In this document: piece after piece, positions 1-10,779 of the stretch
Layout of the letters: every line of letters begins with the position of its first letter
Numbering within the stretch: position 1 is the stretch's first letter
DNA from: Hydractinia symbiolongicarpus
Lineage: Eukaryota > Cnidaria > Hydrozoa > Anthoathecata > Hydractiniidae
DNA: 64,000 nt
Direction: 5' to 3'
NCBI RefSeq assembly: GCF_029227915.1
Contig: NC_079886.1
Coordinates: 1,364,001-1,428,000 of the forward strand
Position numbers and translations under genes: made by a program
Notes under the pieces: model-generated
What the model was told of the DNA's origin: nothing
Database searches by the model: none
Seen by the model: the letters and a program-made list of their open reading frames with translations, nothing else

Positions 1-918
1 TACGGGCCGGGAACGGGATTTACGGGAAATTGCGGATTTTCGTTTGCCGGCGATTAAACTTCTTTTATTTAACGTCTCATCAAAAAGGAAAACATTTTTA
101 AATACTACAAGTCTCATGCGTTTTGGTGGTGAAAAAAAAATTAAAAAATCGTTCGGGAAATGAGTTTACTCCCTGGGTACTTTCTTTTTATACTTTTGAC
201 TATACGGGCCGGGAACGGGATTTACGGGAAATTGCGGGTTTTCGTTTGCCGGCGATTAAACTTCTCTTATTTAACGTCTCATCAAAAATGAAAACATTTT
301 TAAATACTACAAGTCTCATGCGTTTTGGTGGTGAAAAAAAAATTAAAAAATCATTCGGGAAATGAGTTTACTCCCTGTGTACTTTCTTTTTATACTTTTG
401 ACTATACGGGCCGAGTACGGGATTTACGGGAAATTGCGGGTTTTCGTTTGCCCGCGATTAAACTTCTTTTATTTAGAGTTTCATCAAAAAGGAAAACATT
501 TTTAAATACTACAAGTCTCATGCGTTTTGGTGGTGAAAAAAAAATTAAAAAATCGTTCGGGAAATGAGTTTACTCCCTGGGTACTTTCTTTTTATACTTT
601 TGACTATACGGGCCGGGAACGGGATTTACGGGAAATTGCGGGTTTTCGTTTGCCGGCGATTAAACTTCTTTTATTTAACGTCTCATCAAAAATGAAAACA
701 TTTTTAAATACTACAAGTCTCATGCGTTTTGGTGGTGAAAAAAAAATTAAAAAATCGTTCGGGAAATGAGTTTACTCCCTGGGTACTTTCTTTTTATACT
801 TTTGACTATACGGGCCGAGTACGGGATTTACGGGAAATTGCGGGTTTTCGTTTGCCGGCGATTAAACTTCTTTTATTTAGAGTTTCATCCAAAATGAAAA
901 CATTTTTGAAAACTACAA
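1..918 (+). repeat. 202-bp monomer subfamily, partly a 404-bp dimer
   Basis: These monomers are 202 bp apart (equivalent points at 123, 325, 527 and 729). They carry TTTTGGTGGTG followed by an A-rich tract lacking the usual TAATTT form, a marker set not seen elsewhere in the window. Two variants occur. X has GCCGGGAACGGG and later AACGTCTC; Y has GCCGAGTACGGG and later AGAGTTTC. The order from the left is X, X, Y, X, Y, so the last four copies read as two XY dimers of 404 bp. At the right edge the last Y already ends in the standard TTTTAGTGGTG form, so the subfamily grades into the main array. Confidence 0.85.
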
Positions 919-1620
919 GTCTCATGCGTTTTAGTGGTGAAAAAATAATTTAAAAAATCGTTCAGGAAAAGAGTATACTCCTTGAGTATTTTCTTTGTAT
1001 ACTTTTGACTATACGGGCCGAGTACCGGATTTACGGGAAATCGCGGGTTTTCGTTTGCCGGCGATTAAACTTCTTTTATTCAGCGTCTTATCAAAAATGG
1101 AAACATTTTTGAAAACTACAAGTCTCATGCGTTTTAGTGGTGAAAAAATAATTTAAAAAATCGTTCGGGAAATGAATTTACTCCCTGGGTACTTTCTTTG
1201 TATACTTTTGACTATACGGGCCGAGTACCGGATTTACGGGAAATCGCGGGTTTTCGTTTGCCGGCGATTAAACTTCTTTTATTCAGCGTTTTATCAAAAA
1301 TGAAAACATTTTTGAAAACTACAAGTCTCATGCGTTTTAGTGGTGAAGAAATAATTTAAAAAATCGTTCAGAAAATGATTTTACTCACAGGGTGCTTTCT
1401 TTGTATACATTCGACTATAGGGGCCAAGCCCGGGATTTACAGGAAATCGCGGGTTTTCGTTTGCCGGCGATTAAACTTCTTTTCTTCAGCGTCTCATCAA
1501 AATTGAAAATATTTTTGAAAACTACAAGTCTCATGCGTTTTAGTGGTGAAAAAATAATTTAAAAAATCGTTCAGGAAATGAGTTTACTCCTTGAGTACTT
1601 TCTTTGTATACTCTTGACTA
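919..1620 (+). repeat. Type A satellite monomers with one E-like monomer
   Basis: Ordinary 203-bp type A monomers (GACTATACGGGCCGAGTACC, CTTCTTTTATTCAGCG, CATGCGTTTTAGTGGTG). The exception, around 1381-1500, has TTTACTCACAGGGTGC, CATTCGACTATAGGGGCC and AAGCCCGGGATTTACAGG. That combination is the hallmark of E-type monomers found otherwise beyond 51 kb. Nothing else is present. Confidence 0.85.
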
Positions 1621-2432
1621 TACGGGCCGAGTACGGGATTTACGGGAAATCGCGGGTTTTCGTTTGCCGGCGATTAAACTTCTTTTATTTAGCGTCTCAT
1701 CAAAAATAAAAACATTTTTGAAAACTACAAGTCTCATGCGTTTTAGTGGTGAAAAAATAATTTAAAAAATCGTTCGGGAAATGAGTTTACTCCCTGGGTA
1801 CTTTCTTTATATACTTTTGACTATACGGGCCGAGTACCGGATTTACGGGAAATCGCGGGTTTTCGTTTGCCGGCGATTAAACTTCTTTTATTCAGCGTCT
1901 TATCAAAAATGAAAACATTTTTGAAAACTACAAGTCTCATGCGTTTTAGTGGTGAAAAAATAATTTAAAAAATCGTTCGGGAAATGAGTTTACTCCCTGG
2001 GTACTTTCTTTGTATACTTTTGACAATACTGGCCGAGTCCGGGATTTACGGGAAATCGCGGGTTTTCGTTTACCGGCGATTAAACTTCTTTTATTCAGCG
2101 TCTTATCAAAAGTGAAAACATTTTTGAAAACTACAAGTGTCATGCGTTTTAGTGGTGAAAAAATAATTTAAAAAATCGTTCGGGAAATGAATTTACTCCC
2201 TGGGTACTTTCTTTGTATAATTTTGACTATACGGGCCGAGTCCGGGATTTAGGGGAAATCGCGGGTTTTCGTTTGCCGGCGATTAAACTTCTTTTATTTA
2301 GCGTCTCATCAAAAGTGAAAACATTTTTAAAAACTACAAGTCTCATGCGTTTAAGTGGTGAAAAAATAATTTAAAAAATCGCTCGGGAAATGAGTTTACT
2401 CCCTGGGTACTTTCTTTGTATACTTTTGACTA
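1621..2432 (+). repeat. 812-bp tetramer higher-order repeat, copy 1
   Basis: Four distinguishable monomers occur in fixed order. a has GAGTACGGG and AAAAATAAAAAC. b has CTTTATATAC, GAGTACCGG and CTTATCAAAAATG. c has GACAATACTGGCCGAGTCC and AAAAGTGAAAAC, then CAAGTGTCATG. d has GTATAATTTTGACTATAC, TTTAGGGGAAATC and GCGTTTAAGTGG. The next a monomer begins exactly 812 bp later. Confidence 0.9.
1624..1656 (+). other. Four spaced GGG runs, example in a type A monomer
   Basis: GGG runs at 1624-1626, 1635-1637, 1644-1646 and 1654-1656, separated by 8, 6 and 7 bases. This just misses the strict quadruplex rule (loops up to 7) but fits relaxed rules. B monomers lose the third run (ACAGG for ACGGG). 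Quadruplex formation is not demonstrated, and the same bases also form dyad I. Confidence 0.6.
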
Positions 2433-3244
2433 TACGGGCCGAGTACGGGATTTACGGGAAATCGCGGGTTTTCGTTTGCCGGCGATTAAACTTCTTTTAT
2501 TTAGCGTCTCATCAAAAATAAAAACATTTTTGAAAACTACAAGTCTCATGCGTTTTAGTGGTGAAAAAATAATTTAAAAAATCGTTCGGGAAATGAGTTT
2601 ACTCCCTGGGTACTTTCTTTATATACTTTTGACTATACGGGCCGAGTACCGGATTTACGGGAAATCGCGGGTTTTCGTTTGCCGGCGATTAAACTTCTTT
2701 TATTCAGCGTCTTATCAAAAATGAAAACATTTTTGAAAACTACAAGTCTCATGCGTTTTAGTGGTGAAAAAATAATTTAAAAAATCGTTCGGGAAATGAG
2801 TTTACTCCCTGGGTACTTTCTTTGTATACTTTTGACAATACTGGCCGAGTCCGGGATTTACGGGAAATCGCGGGTTTTCGTTTGCCGGCGATTAAACTTC
2901 TTTTATTCAGCGTCTTATCAAAAGTGAAAACATTTTTGAAAACTACAAGTGTCATGCGTTTTAGTGGTGAAAAAATAATTTAAAAAATCGTTCGGGAAAT
3001 GAATTTACTCCCTGGGTACTTTCTTTGTATAATTTTGACTATACGGGCCGAGTCCGGGATTTAGGGGAAATCGCGGGTTTTCGTTTGCCGGCGATTAAAC
3101 TTCTTTTATTTAGCGTCTCATCAAAAGTGAAAACATTTTTAAAAACTACAAGTCTCATGCGTTTAAGTGGTGAAAAAATAATTTAAAAAATCGCTCGGGA
3201 AATGAGTTTACTCCCTGGGTACTTTCTTTGTATACTTTTGACTA
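2433..3244 (+). repeat. 812-bp tetramer higher-order repeat, copy 2
   Basis: Same a-b-c-d order and length as the preceding copy, with only scattered differences by eye; for example its c monomer has GTTTGCCGG where copy 1 has GTTTACCGG. Like copy 1, its c monomer has GACAATACTGG and AAAAGTGAAAAC, so copies 1 and 2 form the more similar pair. Confidence 0.9.
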
Positions 3245-4056
3245 TACGGGCCGAGTACGGGATTTACGGGAAATCGCGGGTTTCCGTTGGCCGGCGATTA
3301 AACTTCTTTTATTTAGCGTCTCATCAAAAATAAAAACATTTTTGAAAACTACAAGTCTCATGCGTTTTAGTGGTGAAAAAATAATTTAAAAAATCGTTCG
3401 GGAAATGAGTTTACTCCCTGGGTACTTTCTTTATATACTTTTGACTATACGGGCCGAGTACCGGATTTACGGGAAATCGCGGGTTTTCGTTTGCCGGCGA
3501 TTAAACTTCTTTTATTCAGCGTCTTATCAAAAATGAAAACATTTTTGAAAACTACAAGTCTCATGCGTTTTAGTGGTGAAAAAATAATTTAAAAAATCGT
3601 TCGGGAAATGAGTTTACTCCCTGGGTACTTTCTTTGTATACTTTTGACCATACTGGCCGAGTCCGGGAGTTACGGGAAATCGCGGGTTTTCGTTTGCCGG
3701 CGATTAAACTTCTTTTATTTAGCGTTTCATCAAAAATGAAAACATTTTTGAAAACTACAAGTGTCATGCGTTTTAGTGGTGAAAAAATAATTTAAAAAAT
3801 CGTTCGGGAAATGAATTTACTCCCTGGGTACTTTCTTTGTATAATTTTGACTATACGGGCCGAGTCCGGGATTTAGGGGAAATCGCGGGTTTTCGTTTGC
3901 CGGCGATTAAACTTCTTTTATTTAGCGTCTCATCAAAAGTGAAAACATTTTTAAAAACTACAAGTCTCATGCGTTTAAGTGGTGAAAAAATAATTTAAAA
4001 AATCGCTCGGGAAATGAGTTTACTCCCTGGGTACTTTCTTTGTATACTTTTGACTA
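3245..4056 (+). repeat. 812-bp tetramer higher-order repeat, copy 3
   Basis: a-b-c-d order is retained. Its a monomer has the private change GGTTTCCGTTGGCCGG. Its c monomer is a distinct version (GACCATACTGG, CGGGAGTTACGGG, TTTAGCGTTTC). These markers are shared with copy 4 but not with copies 1 and 2. Confidence 0.9.
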
Positions 4057-4867
4057 TACGGGCCGAGTACGGGATTTACGGGAAATCGCGGGTTTCCGTT
4101 GGCCGGCGATTAAACTTCTTTTATTTAGCGTCTCATCAAAAATAAAAACATTTTTGAAAACTACAAGTCTCATGCGTTTTAGTGGTGAAAAAATAATTTA
4201 AAAAATCGTTCGGGAAATGAGTTTACTCCCTGGGTACTTTCTTTATATACTTTTGACTATACGGGCCGAGTACCGGATTTACGGGAAATCGCGGGTTTTC
4301 GTTTGCCGGCGATTAAACTTCTTTTATTCAGCGTCTTATCAAAAATGAAAACATTTTTGAAAACTACAAGTCTCATGCGTTTTAGTGGTGAAAAAATAAT
4401 TTAAAAAATCGTTCGGGAAATGAGTTTACTCCCTGGGTACTTTCTTTGTATACTTTTGACCATACTGGCCGAGTCCGGGAGTTACGGGAAATCGCGGGTT
4501 TTCGTTTGCCGGCGATTAAACTTCTTTTATTTAGCGTTTCATCAAAAATGAAAACATTTTTGAAAACTACAAGTGTCATGCGTTTTAGTGGTGAAAAAAT
4601 AATTTAAAAAATCGTTCGGGAAATGAATTTACTCCCTGGGTACTTTCTTTGTATAATTTTGACTATACGGGCCGAGTTCGGGATTAGGGGAAATCGCGGG
4701 TTTTCGTTTGCCGGCGAATAAACTTCATTTATTTAGCGTCTCATCAAAAATGAAAACATTTTTAAAAACTACAAGTCTCATGCGTTTTAGTGGTGAAAAA
4801 AGAATTTAAAAAATCGTTCGGGAAATGAGTTTACTTCCTGGGTACTTTTTTTGTAGACTTTTGACTA
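4057..4867 (+). repeat. Tetramer higher-order repeat, copy 4 (811 bp, diverged last monomer)
   Basis: The first three monomers match copy 3, including GGTTTCCGTTGGCCGG and GACCATACTGG. The fourth monomer is a variant d: GAGTTCGGGATTAGGGG has lost one base, and CGAATAAACTTCATTTATTT replaces the usual form. The tetramer order stops here; the next monomer is of another kind (GAGTCCGGG, CTTCTGTTATTCAGCG). Confidence 0.88.
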
Positions 4868-5882
4868 TACGGGCCGAGTCCGGGATTTACGGGAAATCGC
4901 GGGTTTTCGTTTGCCGGCGATTAAACTTCTGTTATTCAGCGTCTTCTCAAAAATGAAAACATCTTTGAAAACTACAAGTCTCATGCGTTTTAGTGGTGAA
5001 AAAATAATTTAAAAAATCGTTCGGGAAATGAGTTTACTTCCTGGGTACTTTCTTTATATACTTTTGACTATAAAGGCCGAGTACCGGATTTACGGAAAAT
5101 CGCGGGTTTTCGTTTGCCGCCGATTAAACTTCTTTTATTCAGCGTCTTATCAAAAATGAAAACATTTTTGAAAACTACAAGTCTCATGCGTTTTAGTGGT
5201 GAAAAAATAATTTAAAAAATCGTTCGGGAAATGAGTTTACACCCTGGGTACTTTCTTTGTATAGTTTTGACCATACGGGCCGAGTCTGGGATTTACGGGA
5301 AATCGCGGGTTTTCCTTTGCCGGCGATTAAACTTCTTTTATTTAGCGTTTCATCAAAAATGAAAACATTTTTGAAAACTACAAGTGTCATGCGTTTTAGT
5401 GGTGAAAAAATAATTTAAAAAATCGTTCGGGAATTGAGTTTACTCCCTGGGTACTTTCTTTGTATAATTTTGACTATACGGGCCGAGTCCGGGATTTACG
5501 GGAAATCGCGGGTTTTCGTTTGCCGGCGATTAAACTTCTTTTATTCAGCGTCTCATCAAAAATGAAAACATTTTTGGAAACTACAAGTCTCATGCGTTTT
5601 AGTGGTGAAAAAATAATTTAAAAAATCGTTCGGGAAATGAGTTTACTCCCTGGGTACTCTCTTTGTATACTTTTGACTATACGGGCCGAGTACGGGATTT
5701 ACGGGAAATCGCGGGTTTTCGTTTGCCGGCGATTAAACTTCTTTTATTCAGCGTCCTCTCAAAAATGAAAACATTTTTGAAAACGTCAAGTCTCATGCGT
5801 TTAAGTGGTGAAAAAATAATTTAAAAAATCGTTCGGGAAATGAGTTTACTCACAGGGTACTTTCTTTGTATACTTTTGACTA
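4868..5882 (+). repeat. Diverged type A monomers between two tetramer-related blocks
   Basis: Five monomers related to the tetramer set but with private changes: CTTCTGTTATTCAGCG, GTTTGCCGCCGATTAAAC, GACCATACGGGCCGAGTC, and a GGGAATTGAG form near 5430. No higher-order period is clear, and no non-satellite sequence is present. Confidence 0.8.
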
Positions 5883-6896
5883 TACGGGCCGAGTACGGGA
5901 TTTACGGGAAATCGCAGGTTTTCGTTTGCCGGCGATTAAACTTCTTTTATTTAGCGTCTCATCAAAAATAAAAACATTTTTGAAAACTACAAGTCTCATG
6001 CGTTTTAGTGGTGAAAAAATAATTTAAAAAATCGTTCGGGAAATGAGTTTACTCCCTGGGTACTTTCTTTATATACTTTTGACTATACGGGCCGAGTACC
6101 GGATTTACGGGAAATCGCGGGTTTTCGTTTGCCGGCGATTAAACTTCTTTTATTCAGCGTCTTATCAAAAATGAAAACATTTTTGAAAACTACAAGTCTC
6201 ATGCGTTTTAGTGGTGAAAAAATAATTTAAAAAATCGTTCGGGAAATGAGTTTACTCCCTGGGTACTTTCTTTGTATACTTTTGACAATACTGGCCGAGT
6301 CCGGGATTTACGGGAAATCGCGGGTTTTCGTTTGCCGGCGATTAAACTTCTTTTATTCAGCGTCTTATCAAAAGTGAAAACATTTTTGAAAACTACAAGT
6401 CTCATGCGTTTTAGTGGTGAAAAAATAATTTAAAAAATCGTTCGGGAAATGAGTTTACTCCCTGGGTACTTTCTTTGTATACTTTTGACCATACTGGCCG
6501 AGTCCGGGATTTACGGGAAATCGCGGGTTTTCGTTTGCCGGCGATTAAACTTCTTTTATTTAGCGTTTCATCAAAAATGAAAACATTTTTGAAAACTACA
6601 AGTGTCATGCGTTTTAGTGGTGAAAAAATAATTTAAAAAATCGTTCGGGAAATGAATTTACTCCCTGGGTACTTTCTTTGTATAATTTTGACTATACGGG
6701 CCGAGTCCGGGATTAGGGGAAATCGCGGGTTTTCGTTTGCCGGCGAATAAACTTCATTTATTTAGCGTCTCATCAAAAATGAAAACATTTTTAAAAACTA
6801 CAAGTCTCATGCGTTTTAGTGGTGAAAAAAGAATTTAAAAAATCGGTCGGGAAATGAGTTTACTTCCTGGGTACTTTTTTTGTATACTTTTGACTA
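5883..6896 (+). repeat. Five-monomer derivative of the 812-bp tetramer (a-b-c-c'-d')
   Basis: Monomers start at 5883 (a), 6086 (b), 6289 (c, GACAATACTGG with AAAAGTG), 6492 (c', GACCATACTGG) and 6695 (d', GGGATTAGGGG with CGAATAAACTTC). It carries both c versions that elsewhere mark different tetramer copies. It is followed at 6897 by the same CTTCTGTTATTCAGCG monomer that follows copy 4. It therefore looks like copy 4 plus one extra c monomer, as expected from unequal exchange between tetramer copies. Confidence 0.82.
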
Positions 6897-9330
6897 TACG
6901 GGCCGAGTCCGGGATTTACGGGAAATCGCGGGTTTTCGTTTGCCGGCGATTAAACTTCTGTTATTCAGCGTCTCATCAAAAATAAAAACATTTTTGGAAA
7001 CTACAAGTCTCATGCGTTTTAGTGGTGGAAAAATAATTTAAAAAATCGTTCGGGAAATGAGTTTACTCCCTGGGTACTCTCTTTGTATACTTTTGATTAT
7101 ACGGGTCGTGTCCGGTATTTACGGGAAATCGCGGTTTTTCGTTTGCCGGCGATTAAACTTGTTTTATTTGCGTCTCATCAAAAATGAAAATATTGTTGAA
7201 AACTACAAGTCTCATGCGTTTTAGTGGTGAAAAAATAATTTAAAATATCGTTCGGGAAATGAGTTTACTCCCTGAGTACTTTCTTTGTATACTTTTGACT
7301 ATACGGGCCGAGTACGGGATTTACGGGAAATCGCGGGTTTTCGTTTGCCGGCGATTAAACTTCTTTTATTCAGCGTCTTTTCAAAAATGAAAACATTTTT
7401 GAAAACTACAAGTCTCATGCGTTTTAGTGCTGAAAAAATAATTTAAAAAATCGTTCTGAAAATGAGTTTATTCACAGGGTACTTTCTTTGTATACATGCA
7501 ACTATACGGGCCGAGTACCGGATTTACGGGAAATCGCGGGTTTTCGTTTGCCGGCGATTAAAATTCTTTTATTCAGCGTCTTCTCAAAAATGAAAACATT
7601 TTTGAAAACTACAAGTCTCATGCGTTTTAGTGGTGAAAAAATAATTTAAAAAATCGTTCGGGAAATGAGTTTACTTCCTGGGTACTTTCTTTATATACTT
7701 TTGACTATACGGGCCGAGTACTGGATTTACGGAAAATCGCGGGTTTTCGTTTGCCGCCGATTAAACTTCTTTTATTCAGCGTCTTATCAAAAATGAAAAC
7801 ATTTTTGAAAACTACAAGTCTCATGCGTTTTAGTGGTGAAAAAATAATTTAAAAAATCGTTCGGGAATTGAGTTTACTCCCTGGGTACTTTCTTTGTATA
7901 ATTTTGACTATACGGGCCGAGTCCAGGATTTAGGGGAAATCGCGGGTTTTCGTTTGCCGGCGAATAAACTTCATTTATTTAGCGTCTCATCAAAAATGAA
8001 AACATTTTTAAATACTACAAGTCCCATGCGTTTTAGTGGTGAAAAAAGAATTTAAAAAATCGTGCGGGAAATGAGTTTACTTCCTGGGTACTTTTTTTGT
8101 ATACTTTTGACTATACGGGCCGAGTCCGGGATTTACGGGAAATCGCGGGTTTTCGTTTGCCGGCGATTAAACTTCTTTTATTCAGCGTCTCATCAAAAAT
8201 GAAAACATTTTTGGAAACTACAAGTCTCATGCGTTTTAGTGGTGAAAAAATAATTTAAAAAATCGTTCGGGAAATGAGTTTACTCCCTGGGTACTCTCTT
8301 TTGTACTTTTGATTATACGGGTCGTGTCCGGGATTTACGGGAAATCGCGGGTTTTTGTTTTGCCAGCGATTAAACTTGTTTTATTTGCGTCTCATCAAAA
8401 ATGAAAATATTGTTGAAAACTACAAGTCTCATGCGTTTTAGTGGTGAAAAAATAATTTAAAAAATCGTTCGGGAAATGAGTTTACTCCCTGGGTACTTAC
8501 TTTATATAGTTTTGACAATACGGGCCGAGTCCGGGATTTACGGGAAATCGCAGGTTTTCCTTTGCCGGCGATTAAACTTCTTTTATTTAGCGTTTCATCA
8601 AAAATGAAAACATTTTTGAAAACTACAAGTCTCATGCGTTTTAGTGGTGAAGAAATAATTTAAAAAATCGTTCGGGAATTGAGTTTACTCTATGGGTACT
8701 TTCTTTGTATAATTTTGACTATAAGGGGCGAGTCCGGGATTTAGGGGAAATCGCGGTTTTTCGTTTGCCGGCGAATAAACTGCATTTATTTAGCGTCTCA
8801 TCAAAAATGAAAACATTTTTAAAAACTACAAGTCTCATGCGTTTTAGTGGTGAAAAAATAATTTAAAAAATCGTTCGGGAAATAAATTTACGCCCTGGGT
8901 ACTTTCTTTGTATAATTTTGACTATACGGGCCCAGTCCAGGATTTAGGGGAAATCGCGGATTTTCGTTTGCCGGCGAATAAACTTCATGTATTTAGCGTC
9001 TCATCAAAAATGAAAACATTTTTAAAAACTACAAGTCTCATGCGTTTTAGTTGTGAAAAAAGAATTTAAAATATCGTTCGGGAAATGAGTTTACTCCCTG
9101 AGTACTTTCTTTGTATACTTTTGACTATACGGGAAGAGTACGGGATTTACGGGAAATCGCGGGTTTTCGTTTGCCGGCGATTAAACTTGTTTTTTTCAGC
9201 GTCTTCTCAAAAATAAAAACATGTTTGAAAACTACAAGTCTCATGCGTTTTAGTGGTGAAAAAATAATTTAAAAAATCGTTCTGAAAATGAGTTTATTCA
9301 CAGGGTACTTTCTTTGTATACATTCAACTA
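6897..9330 (+). repeat. Mixed A monomers with the first type D monomers
   Basis: About twelve monomers. Type D (TTTTGATTATACGGGTCGTG, CTTGTTTTATTT, often ATTGTTGAAAAC) first appears near 7096 and again near 8310. Several copies here have small deletions, such as CTTGTTTTATTTGCGTCTC near 7165 and 8385. Near 7440-7500 and 9280-9330 the sequence changes to TCGTTCTGAAAATGAG with TATTCACAGGGTAC, which foreshadows type C. Confidence 0.8.
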
Positions 9331-9938
9331 TACGGGCCGAGCCAGGGATTTACGGAAAAAGCGGGTTTTCGGTTGTCAGCGATTAAACTGCCTTCATTCG
9401 GCGTCTCATCAAAAATGTAAACATTTTTGAATACTACAAGTCTCATTCGTTCTAGTGGTGCAGAAATAATTTGAAAAATCGTTCGGGAAATGAGTTTATT
9501 CCCTGGGTACTCTCTTTGTATACTTTTGATTATACGGGTCGTGTCCGGGATTTACGGGAAATCGCGGGTTTTCGTTTGCTGGCGATTAAACTTGTTTTAT
9601 TTAGCGTCTCATCAAAAATGAAAATATTGTTGAAAACTACAAGTCTCATGCGTTTTAGTGGTGAAAAAATAATTTAAAATATCGTTCGGGAAATGAGTTT
9701 ACTCCCTGAGTACTTTCTTTGTATACTTTTGGCTATACGGGCCGAGTACGGGATTTACGGGAAATCGCGGATTTTCGTTTGCCGGCGATTAAACTTCTTT
9801 TATTCAGCGTCTTCTCAAAAATGAAAACATTTTTGAAAACTACAAGTCTCATGCGTTTTAGTCGTGAAAAAATAATTTAAAAAATCGTTCTGAAAATGAG
9901 TTTATTCACAGGGTACTTTCTTTGTATACATTCAAATA

Positions 9939-10342
9939 TACGGGCCGAGCCAGGGATTTACGGGAAAAGCGGGTTTTCGGTTGTCGGCGATTAAACTGCC
10001 TTCATTCGGCGTCTCATCAAAAATGTAAACATTTTTGAATACTACAAGTCTCATTCGTTCTAGTGGTGCAGAAATAATTTGAAAAATCGTTCGGGAAATC
10101 AGTTTACTCCCTGGGTACTTTCTTTTATACATTCGACTATACGGGCCAAGTTTGGGATTTACAGGAAATCCCGGGTTTTCGTTTGCCAGCGATTAAACGT
10201 CTTTTATTCAGCGTCTCATCAAAAATGAAAACATTTTTGAAAACTACAAGTCTCATGCGTTTTAGTGGTGAAAAGATAATTTAAAAAATCGTTCGGGAAA
10301 TGAGTTTACTCCCTGGGTACTTTCTTTGTATACTTTTGATTA
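9939..10342 (+). repeat. C-B monomer pair (reference example of at least 25)
   Basis: C occupies about 9939-10139 and B starts at 10140. Equivalent C starts followed by B occur at 10545, 12370, 15818, 17067, 22003, 26940, 33094, 34309, 34916, 36942, 37549, 38358, 40180, 40787, 41596, 44373, 44980, 45587, 46947, 47757, 50385, 51195, 53007 and 58640. C and B are the most diverged subfamilies relative to A, and they usually spread as one unit of about 403 bp. No C-B pair occurs before 9.9 kb. Confidence 0.85.
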
Positions 10343-10758
10343 TACGGGTCGTTTCAGGGATTTACGGGAAATCGCGGATTTTTGTTTGCCGGCGAATAAA
10401 CTTGTTTTATTTAGCGTCTCATCAAAAATGAAAAAATTTTTGAAAACTACAAGTGTCATGCGTTTTAGTGGTGAAAAATAATTTAAAAAATCCTTCTGAA
10501 AATGAGTTCATTCACAGGGTACTTTCTTTGTATACATTCAACTATACGGGCCGAGCCAGGGAGTTACGGGAAAAGCGGGTTTTCGGTTGTCGGCGAATAA
10601 ACTGCCTTCATTCGGCGTCTCATCAAAAATGTAAACATTTTTGAATACTACAAGTCTCATTCGTTCTAGTGGTGCAGAAATAATTTGAAAAATCGTTCGG
10701 GAAATCAGTTTACTCCCTGGGTACTTTCTTTTATACATTCGACTATATGGGCCAAGTT

Positions 10759-10779
10759 CGGGATTTACAGGAAATCCCG
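10759..10779. other. Dyad I, example in a B monomer
   Basis: CGGGATTT (10759-10766) and AAATCCCG (10772-10779) are perfect reverse complements around the 5-base loop ACAGG. In type A monomers the same place reads CGGGATTT, ACGGG, AAATCGCG, so the 8-bp stem has one mismatch. B monomers are therefore the form with perfect symmetry. The stem could form a cruciform or be a symmetrical protein site; neither is shown. Confidence 0.85.

Noticed and set aside
123-953. Four overlapping 74-80 codon open frames on the + strand with near-identical products
   Set aside because: They are the same stretch of the 202-bp repeat, each running into the next monomer. 202 is not a multiple of three, so the frame shifts each copy, and the stops are fixed repeat positions.
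1751-1772. A/T-rich tract (GAAAAAATAATTTAAAAAAT) as a promoter or replication origin element
   Set aside because: It is a constant part of every monomer, and nothing else around it supports promoter or origin function.
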